DNA of 64,000 nt. Source: Patella vulgata. Taxonomy: Eukaryota; Mollusca; Gastropoda; Patellidae. The position numbers and the translations under genes are program-made. Positions 34,560-47,000 of the stretch are shown one piece after another. The stretch is from positions 59,148,546 through 59,212,545 of the forward strand of contig NC_065884.2 in the NCBI RefSeq assembly GCF_932274485.2. The letters run 5' to 3'. Numbering within the stretch: the first letter of the stretch is position 1; every line of letters starts with the position of its first letter. Below the pieces are notes generated by a model. It saw only the letters and a program-made list of their open reading frames with translations. It made no database searches and was not told the origin of the DNA.

Positions 34560-36370
34560 TAACCAGCGGCTGCCCACATTTTGCAAGAAATGGATTGAGA
34601 ACAAGCTAAAAACAAACAGGATTTCTTGTACAGGGGCAATAATGCAGAAAGTTATGGTCTGAAATGCCCAAATATCAAAAGGGGCTGAGATCTTTGGGAT
34701 ATTAAGATATATTTTAAGTTTGATCAAAATCGGATAAAAATTGTGACCTCTAGAGGGTCCACAACCTTCGTAGTATACTTTAACTCAATTTGCGTACAAA
34801 GTGCGGCCATTTTGTCGGACAGTTTCATTTCGATTTTCCCGAAATGATGGTAGAATGGTGATATATTTAAACGGTTTTTTAAAATCGGAAAAAAAAATTG
34901 TGACCTCTAGAGAATCCGCGTGCTAAAAATGTGATTTTTCGAACAATCAGGAGTCATAATCCAGGATGTTACGGTGTAACGGTGATATATTCGAATGTTT
35001 TTTTTAAATTTACTAAAAATTGTGACCTCTAGAGGGACCACAGGCTAAAAACGCGATTATTTGTACATTCAAGGGCTATAATTCAGGAAGATACAATCTG
35101 ATACGCGCGAATATTGAAAGGAACCAAGATCATTGGGTTATAAACTTGTATTTCAACTTTCATCAAAATCGGATCAAAATTGTGACCTCTAGAGGGTCCA
35201 CAACCTTGATTTACCAGATGTTTACACTATTTGCGTACGAGGGGCGGCCATTTTGTCCAGCAGTTTTGGCCCGATTTTCACGAAATTCGAAGTCAACAAA
35301 CATTATGGTGTAACGGTGATATATTCGAACGTTTTTTTTTAAATCGAATAATAATTGTGACCTCTAGAGGGACCACAAGCTAAAAACGCGATTTTTCGTA
35401 CAACCAGAGAACATAATTCAGGAAGTTACGATTCGATATGCGCAAATATTGAAAGCAACCAAGATCTTTGGGTTATAAACTTGCATTTCAAGTTTCATCA
35501 AAATCGGATCAAAATTGTGGCCTCTAGAGGGTCCACAACTTTGATATACCAGATGTTTACACTATTTGGGTACGAGGGGCAGCCATTTTGTCTGGCAATT
35601 TTGGTCCGATTTTCACGAAACTCAACCTCAGACAAAATTACGGTGTAACGGTGATATATTCGGACGTTTTTTTTTTTTTTAAATCGGATAATAATTGTGA
35701 CCTCCAGGGGGACGAAAAGCTAAAAACGCGATTTTTCGTACAATCAGGGGCTATAATTCAGGAAGTTACGATTCGATATGCACGAAAATAGAAAGGAACC
35801 AAGATATTTGGGTTATAAACATGCATTTCAAATTTCATCAAAATCAGAACATTGTGACCTCCAGAGGATCCACAACCCTGATACACAATATTTTGACACT
35901 ATTTGCGAACGAGGGGCAGCCATTTTGTCCGTCAGTTTCGGTCCGATTTATTCGAACTCAACCATCCTTAGGGTGTAACGGTGATATATTCAAACGGTTT
36001 TGTAAATCGGATAAAAATTGTGACCTCTATGGAGTCCACAACCGAGATCTGTGGGTTATATATACATTTCAAGTTTAAACTAAATCGGATAAAAATAAAA
36101 AAATGTGACCTCTACAGTGTTCACAAACTAAAAACGTGATTTTTCGTACAACCAGGGGCCATAATCCATGAAGTAATACAGTCCGATATATGCCAATATC
36201 GAAAGGAACCGACCCTTAGGGTGATAAACCTATATTTCAAGTTTCATTGAAACCGCGGATAAAAACTGTGACCTGTAGAGTGTTCACAAACAATTGTGGA
36301 CGGACGGACGGGCGGACGGACGGAAAGGGGCGACGACAATATACGTCTACATGAAAATGTGGGCGTATAA
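34560..36370. repeat. tandem repeat array, about 334 bp period made of two alternating half-units
   Basis: AAAATTGTGACCTCTAGAGGG recurs about every 165 bp (for example near 34737, 34901, 35019, 35180, 35355, 35515, 35694 and 35854). It is followed alternately by TCCACAACCTTGAT..CCAGATGTTTACACTATTTG and by ACCACAAGCTAAAAACGCGA. The array degrades at the 3' side and ends in (GGAC)n at 36298-36323 and GTGGGCGTATAAAAAAGG. No coding. Confidence 0.85.
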
Positions 36371-36689
36371 AAAAGGATCATCAAAACTTTGGAAATGAGT
36401 GATCAAAAACTAAGATGAAATGGAATATGCACGAATAAGACCCTATGTACGGTCAATAACATTCTAGTTATTAATAACTTTTGCTGAATATTTTTTTAAA
36501 TTGATACCTAGATACATTTAAAACAAAAAACAAAAAAAACGCACGGGTATTTTTGCGGTAGGAGCAGGAGGGGGGGGGGGGCAGAATCGGTCTTAAATTA
36601 TGAAGTCGTTTGATTGGTTAATTTTCGTGTCAAAGTTCAAGGCCATCTGACGTAACAACATAAGTAAAAACCGGCTTCTGCGCGCAGGC

Positions 36690-36764
36690 TCTTGTCTTAC
36701 ACGTCCGGTATTTCGCCTACTCAACAGATCAGGAAATCTTCTCAGCCAACTACACCAAATTAAC
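36690..36764 (+). other. probable non-coding first exon of the aldolase gene
   Basis: The segment ends in a strong splice donor (TTAAC|GTAAGTATTT at 36764/36765). No plus-strand donor of comparable quality was noticed between here and the acceptor at 41044, which starts the exon holding the ATG only 4 nt further on. An aldolase with a spliced 5' UTR is usual in animals. The 5' limit is a guess; no TATA box or initiator could be called. Confidence 0.5.
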
Positions 36765-37663
36765 GTAAGTATTTTACACCTGCTGATATTGTCAGCAATA
36801 GTTATTGCGTTTTATTGGTCTCTTAAACCGTACTCTTGAAAAAGGTACGTTAAGCTGATCTGAGAAACAATTTCTATTGCTCGTCCTTGCCGAACTCAGT
36901 AAGTCGAGTGAAGGACACGGCACCGCGACTTGTCCTTGAACTTCTTATTTAGGATTGTTAATTTGAAGGAATTGCAAATGTCAAATCATCGAATTTTCGG
37001 ATCATAATATCATAGTATAAACTAAACCAAGAAGTTGCTCAAGTTATTCAGGCAAATTAAACGAATTGTGAGTTTTTAATGTAAAAAATAGTCTAAAATT
37101 TAGTAAAATAAATGCATAAGCTTGTTTGTACTAGCCTAGTTGTATAGCCATAAATTGGCATAATACTAATAATAGGTGACTTTGCCTATTAATGTATTAT
37201 TATTTATAATATTATTAAATCGAAACTCGGCATCGGTCTGGTAAAATAAATTTCATTCCAAAGCCAAGGCAAAGCAACAAATTCGTTTCAGTATAACATT
37301 ACATTAATAGCTTTTTGTAAAGAAAATTATCAGTATGCATTGATTTTATCTTATCAAAATAGCACAAATCTGAATCAAATAAAAAAAAAACTTGCTTATT
37401 TAAAATGCTCCCATGATTTCCAACTCGCCTTTATTATTAGATTATAACAAGGTAGATTTACTGTTGAACCATCGTAAATTTTAAACAGATTTCTTCGATT
37501 AAGAACAAACTACCGGTACTTAACTTTGGTTATTATAACTTACCTGTGTGTTTGAAATCACCTTCCGTTAAATAAAATCCATTGCAAAATTAAGTATTCC
37601 AGCGAATTAAAAAGTTCTTTCTTGAACAATGTGACATATTTACTTGTATTTTCGATGAAGTGC

Positions 37664-37938
37664 GAATGGTTAGCATGTGCGCGCTGTATATAAGGTCTGT
37701 CATTGAGTCAACTGGCATGGTTTTGATTCCCCGGTTGTACATGACAAGGAGTAGGGTTGCCTGTCCAAACTCGTGGGTTTTTCTCCGGATCCTCCGGCTT
37801 CCTCCAACTGTTAAAAGACCCATACGTGCGAGCGAATTATTGAAATAAAATTGAACCATGTGTTAGTCCCGAAATGACCTAGTTTGTGTTGAGTGGACAT
37901 ATAAAACCCCATTTCTCTCTCTCTCTCTCTCTCTCTCT
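37664..37938 (+). mobile_element. SINE-B in aldolase intron 1, with (TC)n tail
   Basis: Head with tRNA-like box A remnant (GGTTAGCATGTGCGCGCTG) and box B region (GGTTTTGATTCCCC), body CTCCGGATCCTCCGGCTTCC, 3' end TGGACATATAAAACCCCATTTC and about 12 TC units. The start of the head is eroded, so it is older than the 58.4 kb copy. Confidence 0.8.
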
Positions 37939-38391
37939 TGTAATCATCTGACAATTTACATGTTCATAAACAGGTATGATCCACAACGAAATTAAATAAG
38001 AGCATGCTTATATTTCTTGTCATAAGTTGACGTCAATTACGGTTCTAGACCAAGCATATTTTTAAATTGGCTTTTAAATACAAGTCTGTGTGAATAGATA
38101 CATAAAATCACTACAATTGCCTATTGTTTGGGAAGCTCATACATTAAATCTATATATATCAATCATGATATATATCATATTAAAGATATTCATAGGTAAA
38201 ATTTAAGGCCCATAAGCCGAATGTCGTCGTTTTTGTGCAACATTTGTGTTCAAAAGAAGATTGTCCCATCTGACTCTCTGATCAAAAATATAATTAAAAC
38301 AAAATATTTCAAAAGGTAAACAGCTAGAAACTTTCCAGTGATTTTACTAGAATATAAAAGATGGTAACAAAGGAATTGGACAGTTACATGT

Positions 38392-38585
38392 ATGAATTTT
38401 TATCTGATCTCTGTTCCTTTCGATATTGACATGTATTGGACAGTAGTAAGTTCATGGTTTATTTTACAAATGTATGTTTATAACCTAAAGATCTCCAGTC
38501 CTTTCGAAATTCTCACATCCTGGACTGTAACTTTCTGGATTATGGCCCCTGATTGTACTAAAAAAGGCTTCACCCTTGTTTAAAT
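38392..38585 (-). repeat. isolated copy of the 334-bp-family repeat in aldolase intron 1
   Basis: On the minus strand it reads the same phrases as the 34.5-36.3 kb array (CAATCAGGGGCCATAATCCA, GAAAGTTACAGTCC, GATCTTTAGGTTATAAACAT). This shows that the array unit is also dispersed. Confidence 0.65.
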
Positions 38586-39074
38586 GGGAATTGGTTTATT
38601 ATGTTATGCTATGTGCAGTGCAGTTTGGTGTCAGTTTATGTGGAAATTAAGGGAGCTATACCAGTAACATTTTTGTAGTCATTTTACTAAAAAAAACTTG
38701 CTCAAAGGAACTCCTTAAAATGGTCTACTAGTGTGGCTGGAGTGAGATGGAAGACATCAGAGTGGTACCATTTCTAGGTATTTAAGTCCTGCATTTCAGC
38801 TCTCCATGATTTTTTAGATTTGAAGGCCTGACTTTACGACAGTTGAAACTGGCATATCACTTGAAGATAGGTGATTCAACCCGATTATGTCTCCTACCCA
38901 ATGTGGGCGTATCTTGTATACTATTACTAGTTTATATTATTTTGTCAGTACTCAGTTGTGAATCGGTCATTATATTATGAATTAATTCTGTCATGTATGA
39001 ATTATGATATGTTTTTCTATCTCCGTTACACACGAAACCATAGAATACACTGATTATAAATTGTTCATTATGTC

Positions 39075-39180
39075 TTAAGTATTGGATATAAAGATCCCAT
39101 ATTTTCATGGTAAGATACTGTAATAACATCAATATTGGATATTAGGATCCTATATTTTCACGGTAAGATAATGACATCAA
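39075..39180. repeat. two-copy tandem repeat, about 54 bp period
   Basis: The string ATTGGATAT..A.GATCC.ATATTTTCA.GGTAAGATA..aacatcaat is repeated side by side. It lies in aldolase intron 1. Confidence 0.6.
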
Positions 39181-40239
39181 TATTGATTGAAATGGATCAA
39201 TATTGAATTCTAATTCATGTTTTTATTTTGCATATTAGCTCCTTTAGTCAGTGGACATCTGTGTCATTGTTGGCTTGTTTTAAATTAAAGTTCAGTGAAT
39301 CTTATTCTGATAATAAATTGCTGACACTCTTTTTCTATTTATAAAAATAAAATGCATAAATAATATATGTTTAATCTTGTTTGATAACAGACTTAAACTG
39401 ATACTGAATACTGATAATGTTAGGATAAATGGCCTAATTTGTCAAGGACCTGTTGTTCATGGTTTGGAAATGAACTTTGATCTTCTATAATGTTACTTCT
39501 GGTCTGATATATATGGCTTTTACTTTTTTATTTTAAGTCTATTTACTTACTATAATGAATGAATTAAAATTGTAAAAGCTGAATATATGATAAATTACTA
39601 CATATCTTGACATAAAGACCATTAAGAAAAATGGGCTGTTGTATGAAAAAGAGAGCAGAATTATTGTATCTAAGTTGTCGTAGACACAGAAAGATGGTGG
39701 ATTGATATCACGACACTCCCATAAACACTGCCGTAAATTGATCAATTTGAATAATACTTATAGGTACGGGATGCATTCAGATTTCATGTCTTTATTTTTT
39801 ATAAAATAACAAAGCAGATATGAATGACATAGTACACTCCCTAAATCTTTTTATAATTGATTTGATATCATCTTGAAAAAAATTACCAGGCCATGACCAA
39901 CATTTATTAGTGAATTCATACAACAACTGGGTACAAAATCATTGGCCATTCTTTGGTTCTTTGTCCAAGTTTTGATTGGTTCTTGAACATTACATGTGCG
40001 TGTATGACTATGTTGAATCCTACACTTTTAGAATTAAAGGAACTACATACATGTGCAAGCATGGAAGTGAGAAACAAATTGACATTTAAATCGTTCATGT
40101 AAATTTATAAATTAAAACTTAAATAGAATTATTATAAGAAATTAAAAAAGATATGAAACTATAAATTAGAACTTTGATATGAGATTAGAGATCAGAAACT
40201 TTTATATGAAATTTTTGAGATTACAACTTTTATTTTTAC

Positions 40240-40870
40240 CCCCCTTGCCTTTCAAAGAAAGCGGGGTACTATTAACATGGATCTGTTTGTCTGTCCGTCA
40301 CACTTTTCGGGACATAATAACACCTAATTGAGGTAGAATGTTCAAAATTGGTGTAGGTGTCTATTAGGTGAATGCCTTGAAAGAGTTTGATCATGCGCAT
40401 TTTCCACTAAGCAGAGATAAGCAATTTGATTGGTTGAGAATTTGGTTCTTATTGGGTGAGAGCGATGAAACTCAAAGTATAGATTAATTATATCAATACC
40501 TTGACTGAGTTCAATGATGAGAATTTTCTGCTTAGGCCAAGTAGCGGTAAGCAATTTGATAGGTCAAGGTTTTGGAAAACAACAACTCTGCTTTTAATTG
40601 AGGTAGAATGTTTAAACTTGATGTTCATCAGGTGAATGTCTTGAGTCTTGACTGAGTTCAATGATTAACATTTCCTGTTAAAGCTAAGCAGAGCTAAGCA
40701 ATTTCATTTGTCGATGATTTGGGATAAGATAACTTTGATTCTAACTGATGGAGAATGATAAAACTTAGTGTATAATTTGACTACCAGGTCAAAACCTTGG
40801 CTGAGTTTGATCTTGAACATTTTCTGTTCACACTACGTATAGATAAACAGTTTGATTGCTCGATACTTTA
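40240..40870. repeat. degenerate tandem repeat, about 130-150 bp period, in aldolase intron 1
   Basis: Four units share TAAGCA(A)TTTGATTGG (near 40419, 40549, 40695 and 40844) and the phrases TTGAGGTAGAATGTT and TGACTGAGTT(C/T)AATGAT. The array starts with an imperfect hairpin (GCCTTTC..GAAAGCGGGG). It resembles dispersed repeats I know from mollusc introns; it has no coding. Confidence 0.65.
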
Positions 40871-41048
40871 ATATTTGTCATCTATTTATTTTGGGACTTT
40901 GGCGGTGGCATCAGCTTCACTGTTGGCTTGTATGAAATTAAAGATTACAATATTTATTTTATGAAATTAAAGATTACAACTTTTATGTGAAGTTAAAGAG
41001 TAGAATATTTCAAATTGTTAATTTAATACATTTTTATTTTGCAGAAAC

Positions 41049-44000
41049 ATGCCAGATCACGCCCAATACCTCACTGCTGAACAAGAGGATGAACTTAGAA
41101 AAATTGCCAATGCCATTGTGGCTCCTGGTAAAGGTATCTTGGCTGCTGATGAATCCACAGGTAAATGACACTGGAAGATAAGAAATTTACCTTATGGATA
41201 GTCAACTTACTGTTGATTGATTTTAGTAAATATCCTCATGGATTTTTGTGTACTGTCCCGTTTAGGATATTCATTACTTTTCTCCATAAAATGAGTTGTT
41301 ACATGTATGCACTCTGCAATTATTAAAAGAAAGGCAGTGGCTGATAATTTCAATAGTTTTGTAAACTTTAGCTCAAACTACTTTCTGTTAAATTGAATAT
41401 AAAACTTAATGTTTACCCATAATCTTGATTCTTGACACAACCCATATACACGGTTTAGATAGATAACCGGTAATCACATTTAATTGTAAGTGAAATAGGT
41501 CAAAACGTGTATAAATTTATTTATTTATTCTTCTCTGCTTATCTAGTCACAATTCAATACCATCTTTTGTATACATACTATCTACTGATTAACTGAGTTT
41601 ATGGACCATAAATTGATGTCTTTTTAAACAAGCCATGTGAAACAAATTAAAAAAATATAAAATGAGATGTATACTGTATTGATAAGGAACCTGGTAGGAT
41701 AAACGATGCGTTATTATGTCAGCTATACAAGTTATTTATGTTAAAACTCTTTCTCAGAATTAAAGGAGTATATTGACAAACTAAAGCGTCACTTACATGT
41801 CCCTTAAATATGCATTGCGTAAGAGTTAAATCTGTGTATTCCGGGTCTTTAATTTGGTTTCAAATGTTATTTAAACGGTTATTTAGACATTTATTCACAG
41901 CAAAAGCCTATAATCAACTCTCTGGACCAACGGATGGCCAAGGTTTGAATGGATTTGAACACCCGCAAGATTTCAAAACTAAACGATAAAAGTGCCAAAC
42001 TAAAGTCACTTGTCAAACTTAAAGGAGATCATCCTGCAGTTTCTATTCTAACAAAGATTGATATAATAACCCATTATTAATGACATTATCTTGAATCGAT
42101 TTATTAAATTCTAAGTGCCAGCCTTAAATAATTTTTTACTGAGGTCATCAATACTATCATATTGTTTAATGTGGCGTCTGCAAGATTGAAGATTAAAAAT
42201 GGTGAGTGATAATGTCTTGGTGAATTTACCTTGGGATGTCCTGTGTCCACTCAGGCGACAAGGGCTGACATGTATGATACTTCACGTGCATGTTATATGA
42301 TTTTATAGGTACCATGGGAAAGCGATTTGCTGGCATTGGAGTAGAAAATACTGAAGAGAATCGTCGCCGATACCGAGAACTTTTATTCACAGCAGATAAT
42401 GCAGTAGCTGAAAATATCTCTGGTGTCATTCTGTTCGAAGAAACTCTGTACCAAAAAACCAAAGATGGAACTCCATTTGTTAAAGTTCTGCAGAGCAAGG
42501 GCATCATTCCTGGTATTAAAGTTGATAAGGGAGTTGTCCCCCTTGCTGGCACTTTTAGCGAAAGCACCACACAAGGTATGCTCAATTTGTTGAGATTTTC
42601 ATGCTTATATCTGGTAATTTTGAATGCTATGGAAAATGCAAGAAAAGTAGAAATTAATTTGACCTGAAGGGGACCAACTTTGACCTGTTAGCACTTAAGT
42701 CTGAAACCTCTTGTGACTAGGTTTCCTTACTGTCTCAATCTGCTTGTATCACATGAGTAGCTCTGGTGTTTCTCCATTGACATTTGACCCATTAGCACTT
42801 GACTTGAACTATTTTGACCATCTCAAACTGAGTTGCATGAATAGCTATGGAGTCCTCATGAGCGAGTTTAGGGTCATACAACACGGAAAGCTTTCAAGTA
42901 CCTCAGACTGTCTAAAGAACAGTAGTTTCAAGGCTGTGTGAGCTATATCACTTTTATATAAGTTTCTTCAAACTACTGGGGTAATCAATATTTACATGTA
43001 CTAAATGCTTAAAGGTTAATTCGTATTGAATTTTAAAAAAAGCGACCCCATTTTCTAAAGTTACGATTGGGTGGTGACTGTTTTTAAGTTGAACACTAGT
43101 ACACCATTTGCTAGTTATCTCTAACCACATTGGTGGTGTGTAGTTAGGACACTTGACTCAAGGCCAGAATGTCCTGGGTTCAAATTGTGGTGTTGAGAAA
43201 AATCTTTCAGAGATTAAAATGAAATGTTTACAATTTCATTTGTTAAATTCTTATCCAATGTTTTATTGACATAGGTTTGGATGGTTTGTCTGAAAGATGT
43301 GCGCAATACAAGAAAGATGGTGCTCAGTTTGCCAAATGGCGATGTGTTTTAAAAATCGGTAAAGATACCCCATCTTTCCAAGGAATGCTTGAGAATGCCA
43401 ATGTTTTAGCTCGTTATGCCAGTATTTGCCAACAGGTTTGTAAAATTTTCTTCATATTTTTGTAATACTGAGAAAACAAATTTTGTGATCTGATGCTGAT
43501 ACAGCTCTAATTACTGATATTATTGGCACATATAAAATATTACCCATTAAAATGACTCAAATGGCATGTTATTGAAATAACTCGAGTATTTCACAACAGG
43601 GCTTCCACTTAAAAATTTTCAGTCAATCAGTTTTGAAAGCGCACGAAACCTTTGCAAATTGATTTTTTTATTTATGGTAGGGTATCGTGAGATCACATCA
43701 GGACCGTAACTAGCTCAGAGCAACAAGGGGGGGGGGGGGGGAAGTGTTCTCAGGGGTGCTGTAATATTGACGGACAATGTATATCTATTTTTTTATGGTC
43801 GAAAATTTTTTCACGGGGGTAGGGGGTGGACTTTTTGCAGCCCTAGTTATGGGCCCGATTCACATGTCTATACCACTTTGTGTCGGTGACTGAAACCTTA
43901 AATATTGGACTAAGAAATAAAATACTAGTAGGTCTTATAATTAGGGTTGGCAATCGATACCGATTTTAAATATCGATATCGGCAACCATTTCGGCAATAT

Positions 44001-47000
44001 CGATATATCTGAAAATTTGAAGTTAAAAGAAATTATTTTTTTGTATGCTAATAATGCATTTAAATGTGTTATTGTTCAAATAAAAAAAAACCTATTGGCT
44101 ATTTAGATACATGTTCTATAGAAAACACTCTGACCTTGATAATTATCCACGGCATATTTCTTGCCACATTACGGGTCCCAGAATTGTGACATAATCCTAA
44201 TAACTAATGAACTAATATGTTATTTTTTCGGCGTGGAAAATGATCGATGGGTCAGATCTAGTTTCAGTCATTTTCCGTAGCCCTCGGTCTGGACCGGCAT
44301 ATCGTCCCACATGGAACTTATGCTTCGCAATAAGTTTGTCACATGTTATTGACATCATTCAAGTACATCACAATAAGTTTGTCCAGTTAAACACTGAGTG
44401 TCTAGAGAGATCAAGTTATTGGCATGACTCCAGTATTTCACAATAAGTTTGTCTGGTTTAACACTGAGTGTTGAGAGAGAGAGATAACCCTAGTATTTCA
44501 CAATTAGTTTGTCTGGTTTAACACTGAGTATAGAGAAATAACCCTAGTATGTCACAATAAGTTTGTCAGGTTTAACACTGAGTGTATAGAGATATAACTC
44601 TAGTATTTCATAATAAGATAAACATGTTATTAACATCACTCAGAGTGTGTATAGAGATAAACATGTTTTTGACATCACTCTAGTATTTCACAATGTGTTT
44701 GTGTAGAGATATACGTGTTATTATGATTTCACTGGTGTAATATCTCAAGGTCATAAATTCTGACAATGACTTTTTTAAAAAAATTAATCCTTGCTGAATA
44801 GTTTTGGCAGCTAACATTGCACAGAAATATTTTATTAGATAAGCATATAAGAAAGCCTTGGTGTGACTGAAGGATTTAATTATATTCTGTACTGGTCGTA
44901 CATCCTATTTTTATCATATGTTCATTGTTTAGCTTGAATAATGGCTTATCCTGTTTACTTCATCAACTGAATTTTATTAAAGTGCACATAAGATGGGTGG
45001 AAAAACGTTTTAATGGGTGTAGCCAGTAATTACTATATCCACTTTACGCCAAGTTCACGCCAATCTGGTTGAAATTAATTCAGCTATCTTCACTCAAAGT
45101 CGTAAAAATTGACCTTCCGTGAAAACGACTTTGCCAATTATCGAAAACACTCTTAATCCCCTCAGACGCCAGTGATGTCACAGTGACCGAATGCATATTC
45201 GGAATGTTTATTCCTTAATTACCTATATACAGCCGGCGTGTGTGTTCTTTAACGCCTGAAGGATTCCTTAATCCCCCTAATTAAATAAAACAATTGACTA
45301 CGGAATAATTTGTTTTGTAATTCATTTTGATTTAAGATCCAATTTAGAGTGCCTACAACTTTTAAACTTTGAAGTCTTGAACTCTTAATTAATTTTTTAC
45401 AATATGGAACTTATTGGACGAACACTTTTAATATGTAAATAATATACTGGTCCAGCTATGTGGTTTTTACTGCGAGCACTTCGCTTTTCCACATAAAGTG
45501 TAGTGTCGTTAATATCTGTCATTAATTAATCAATCCGACTATAAAAGTTATACGATGTCTGCGATATCACCTCGGTGGAAGTGGACGTAAATTACAACTA
45601 ACTAACAACAACAACGAGTTATACAGGCATGGGCCATAAATTAATTTACACGTTGGTGTTAGCAGTGAGTGTTAGTGGGATTAAGAATGTTGATTAGGTA
45701 ATTATCTTTTTTTACGCCGACCAGATCAAAGACGTCACTAAGTGGAACGTGTGCGTAATACCTCACGAACGAACTAATGGTAGAATCATACACACACACA
45801 CACACACACATTAATTGTATAAAATAATTAAGTTTTACTAATAAGTTGTTTAAAATTACTATATATCCAATAATTATTGCTCACCGGTGTTTTTGTAATC
45901 AAGTAGCCTTGTATTATTTGTTGATTGGTGATTAAACAACATTTAATTGATGGATGGATAAACGTTTTTGATACCATTAGGTTATAATGTCTAACATCGT
46001 TTATCTTCTTTATAATAAAAGTATTTTACAATTGCATTGACAGTTTAATCACTCACCAAACGGCACCAGGAACTCCACGAATGATCCCATGCAATTTTCG
46101 TGGCGAAGTTTAATTTCATTTACTACACCCGTAGTACATGGAACGGTACATGGTAATAAGATACCAAGCGTTGATTGGCAGAGAAATGAGTGCGATCTAT
46201 TGTACATGTTATGCATAGTCATCGGAAAATTCCATATTCACTGTAGTTGTTCTTTATGTATAGAAATGGTTTTTATTTTTATATATAGCTAATAATGAAT
46301 ATATCGACAAATGACTGGCACCATTTGTATTTCTGTACTTAATTTTGGGATATCAAGTATTACGGGGTTATCCAAATTACCGGTAAATGCGCTAATTTCT
46401 TGAGTCATCTTCATTTGACACGTGGCCTATTTAAACAAAGGCAGCTTAAAATGATCTACGGCATGATAAGGCATTTTAAATTGACTCTAAAATATTCCAA
46501 TCACAAATGTCTAATCTAATCGATAATTCAGTGATTATGATCAGGCCAGTCATGTGGTAATTGGACCGTCAATAGACGCTTGTCCAGTTGCCGTGTGTAT
46601 TGATAGTGCAATATTGTACAGACAGTGAGATATTGTATAGATAATGTATATCCTATGTGTAGTGACTGTGACGTCACCAGCGAATCAACCGGATTAAGGT
46701 CGTAATTGAAAAATGGAAAAGCGTTTTGGCTTGTCGGATACTTAAACGTTAACAGCGGACTTAATTTTAATCAGATTGGTGTGAACTTGCCGTAAAGTTG
46801 ATATAGTGACCATGGGCTATACATACATGCAATTTAGATTTTTGATCTTAGGTGGTCTTTAAGTATCACCTTACTTGCATGTACATCCTATTTAGGGTTT
46901 CAAGTGAAATTTTTAGTTAGGAGAATAATTAGTCCACAATAAAAATAATTATTAAAGATACTTTCCCGCAAAAGTATTTATCGGGTGGTTATTTCCAAGA

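Noticed and set aside
34368-34727. 119-codon minus-strand open stretch
   Set aside because: Composed largely of the dispersed 334-bp repeat family; hydrophobic by composition and without homologous domains I know.
46055-46093. Possible minus-strand first exon (ATG followed by ten codons and a GTGAGT donor)
   Set aside because: It is short, antisense inside aldolase intron 4, and I found no partner exon or recognisable peptide. A chance match is more likely.
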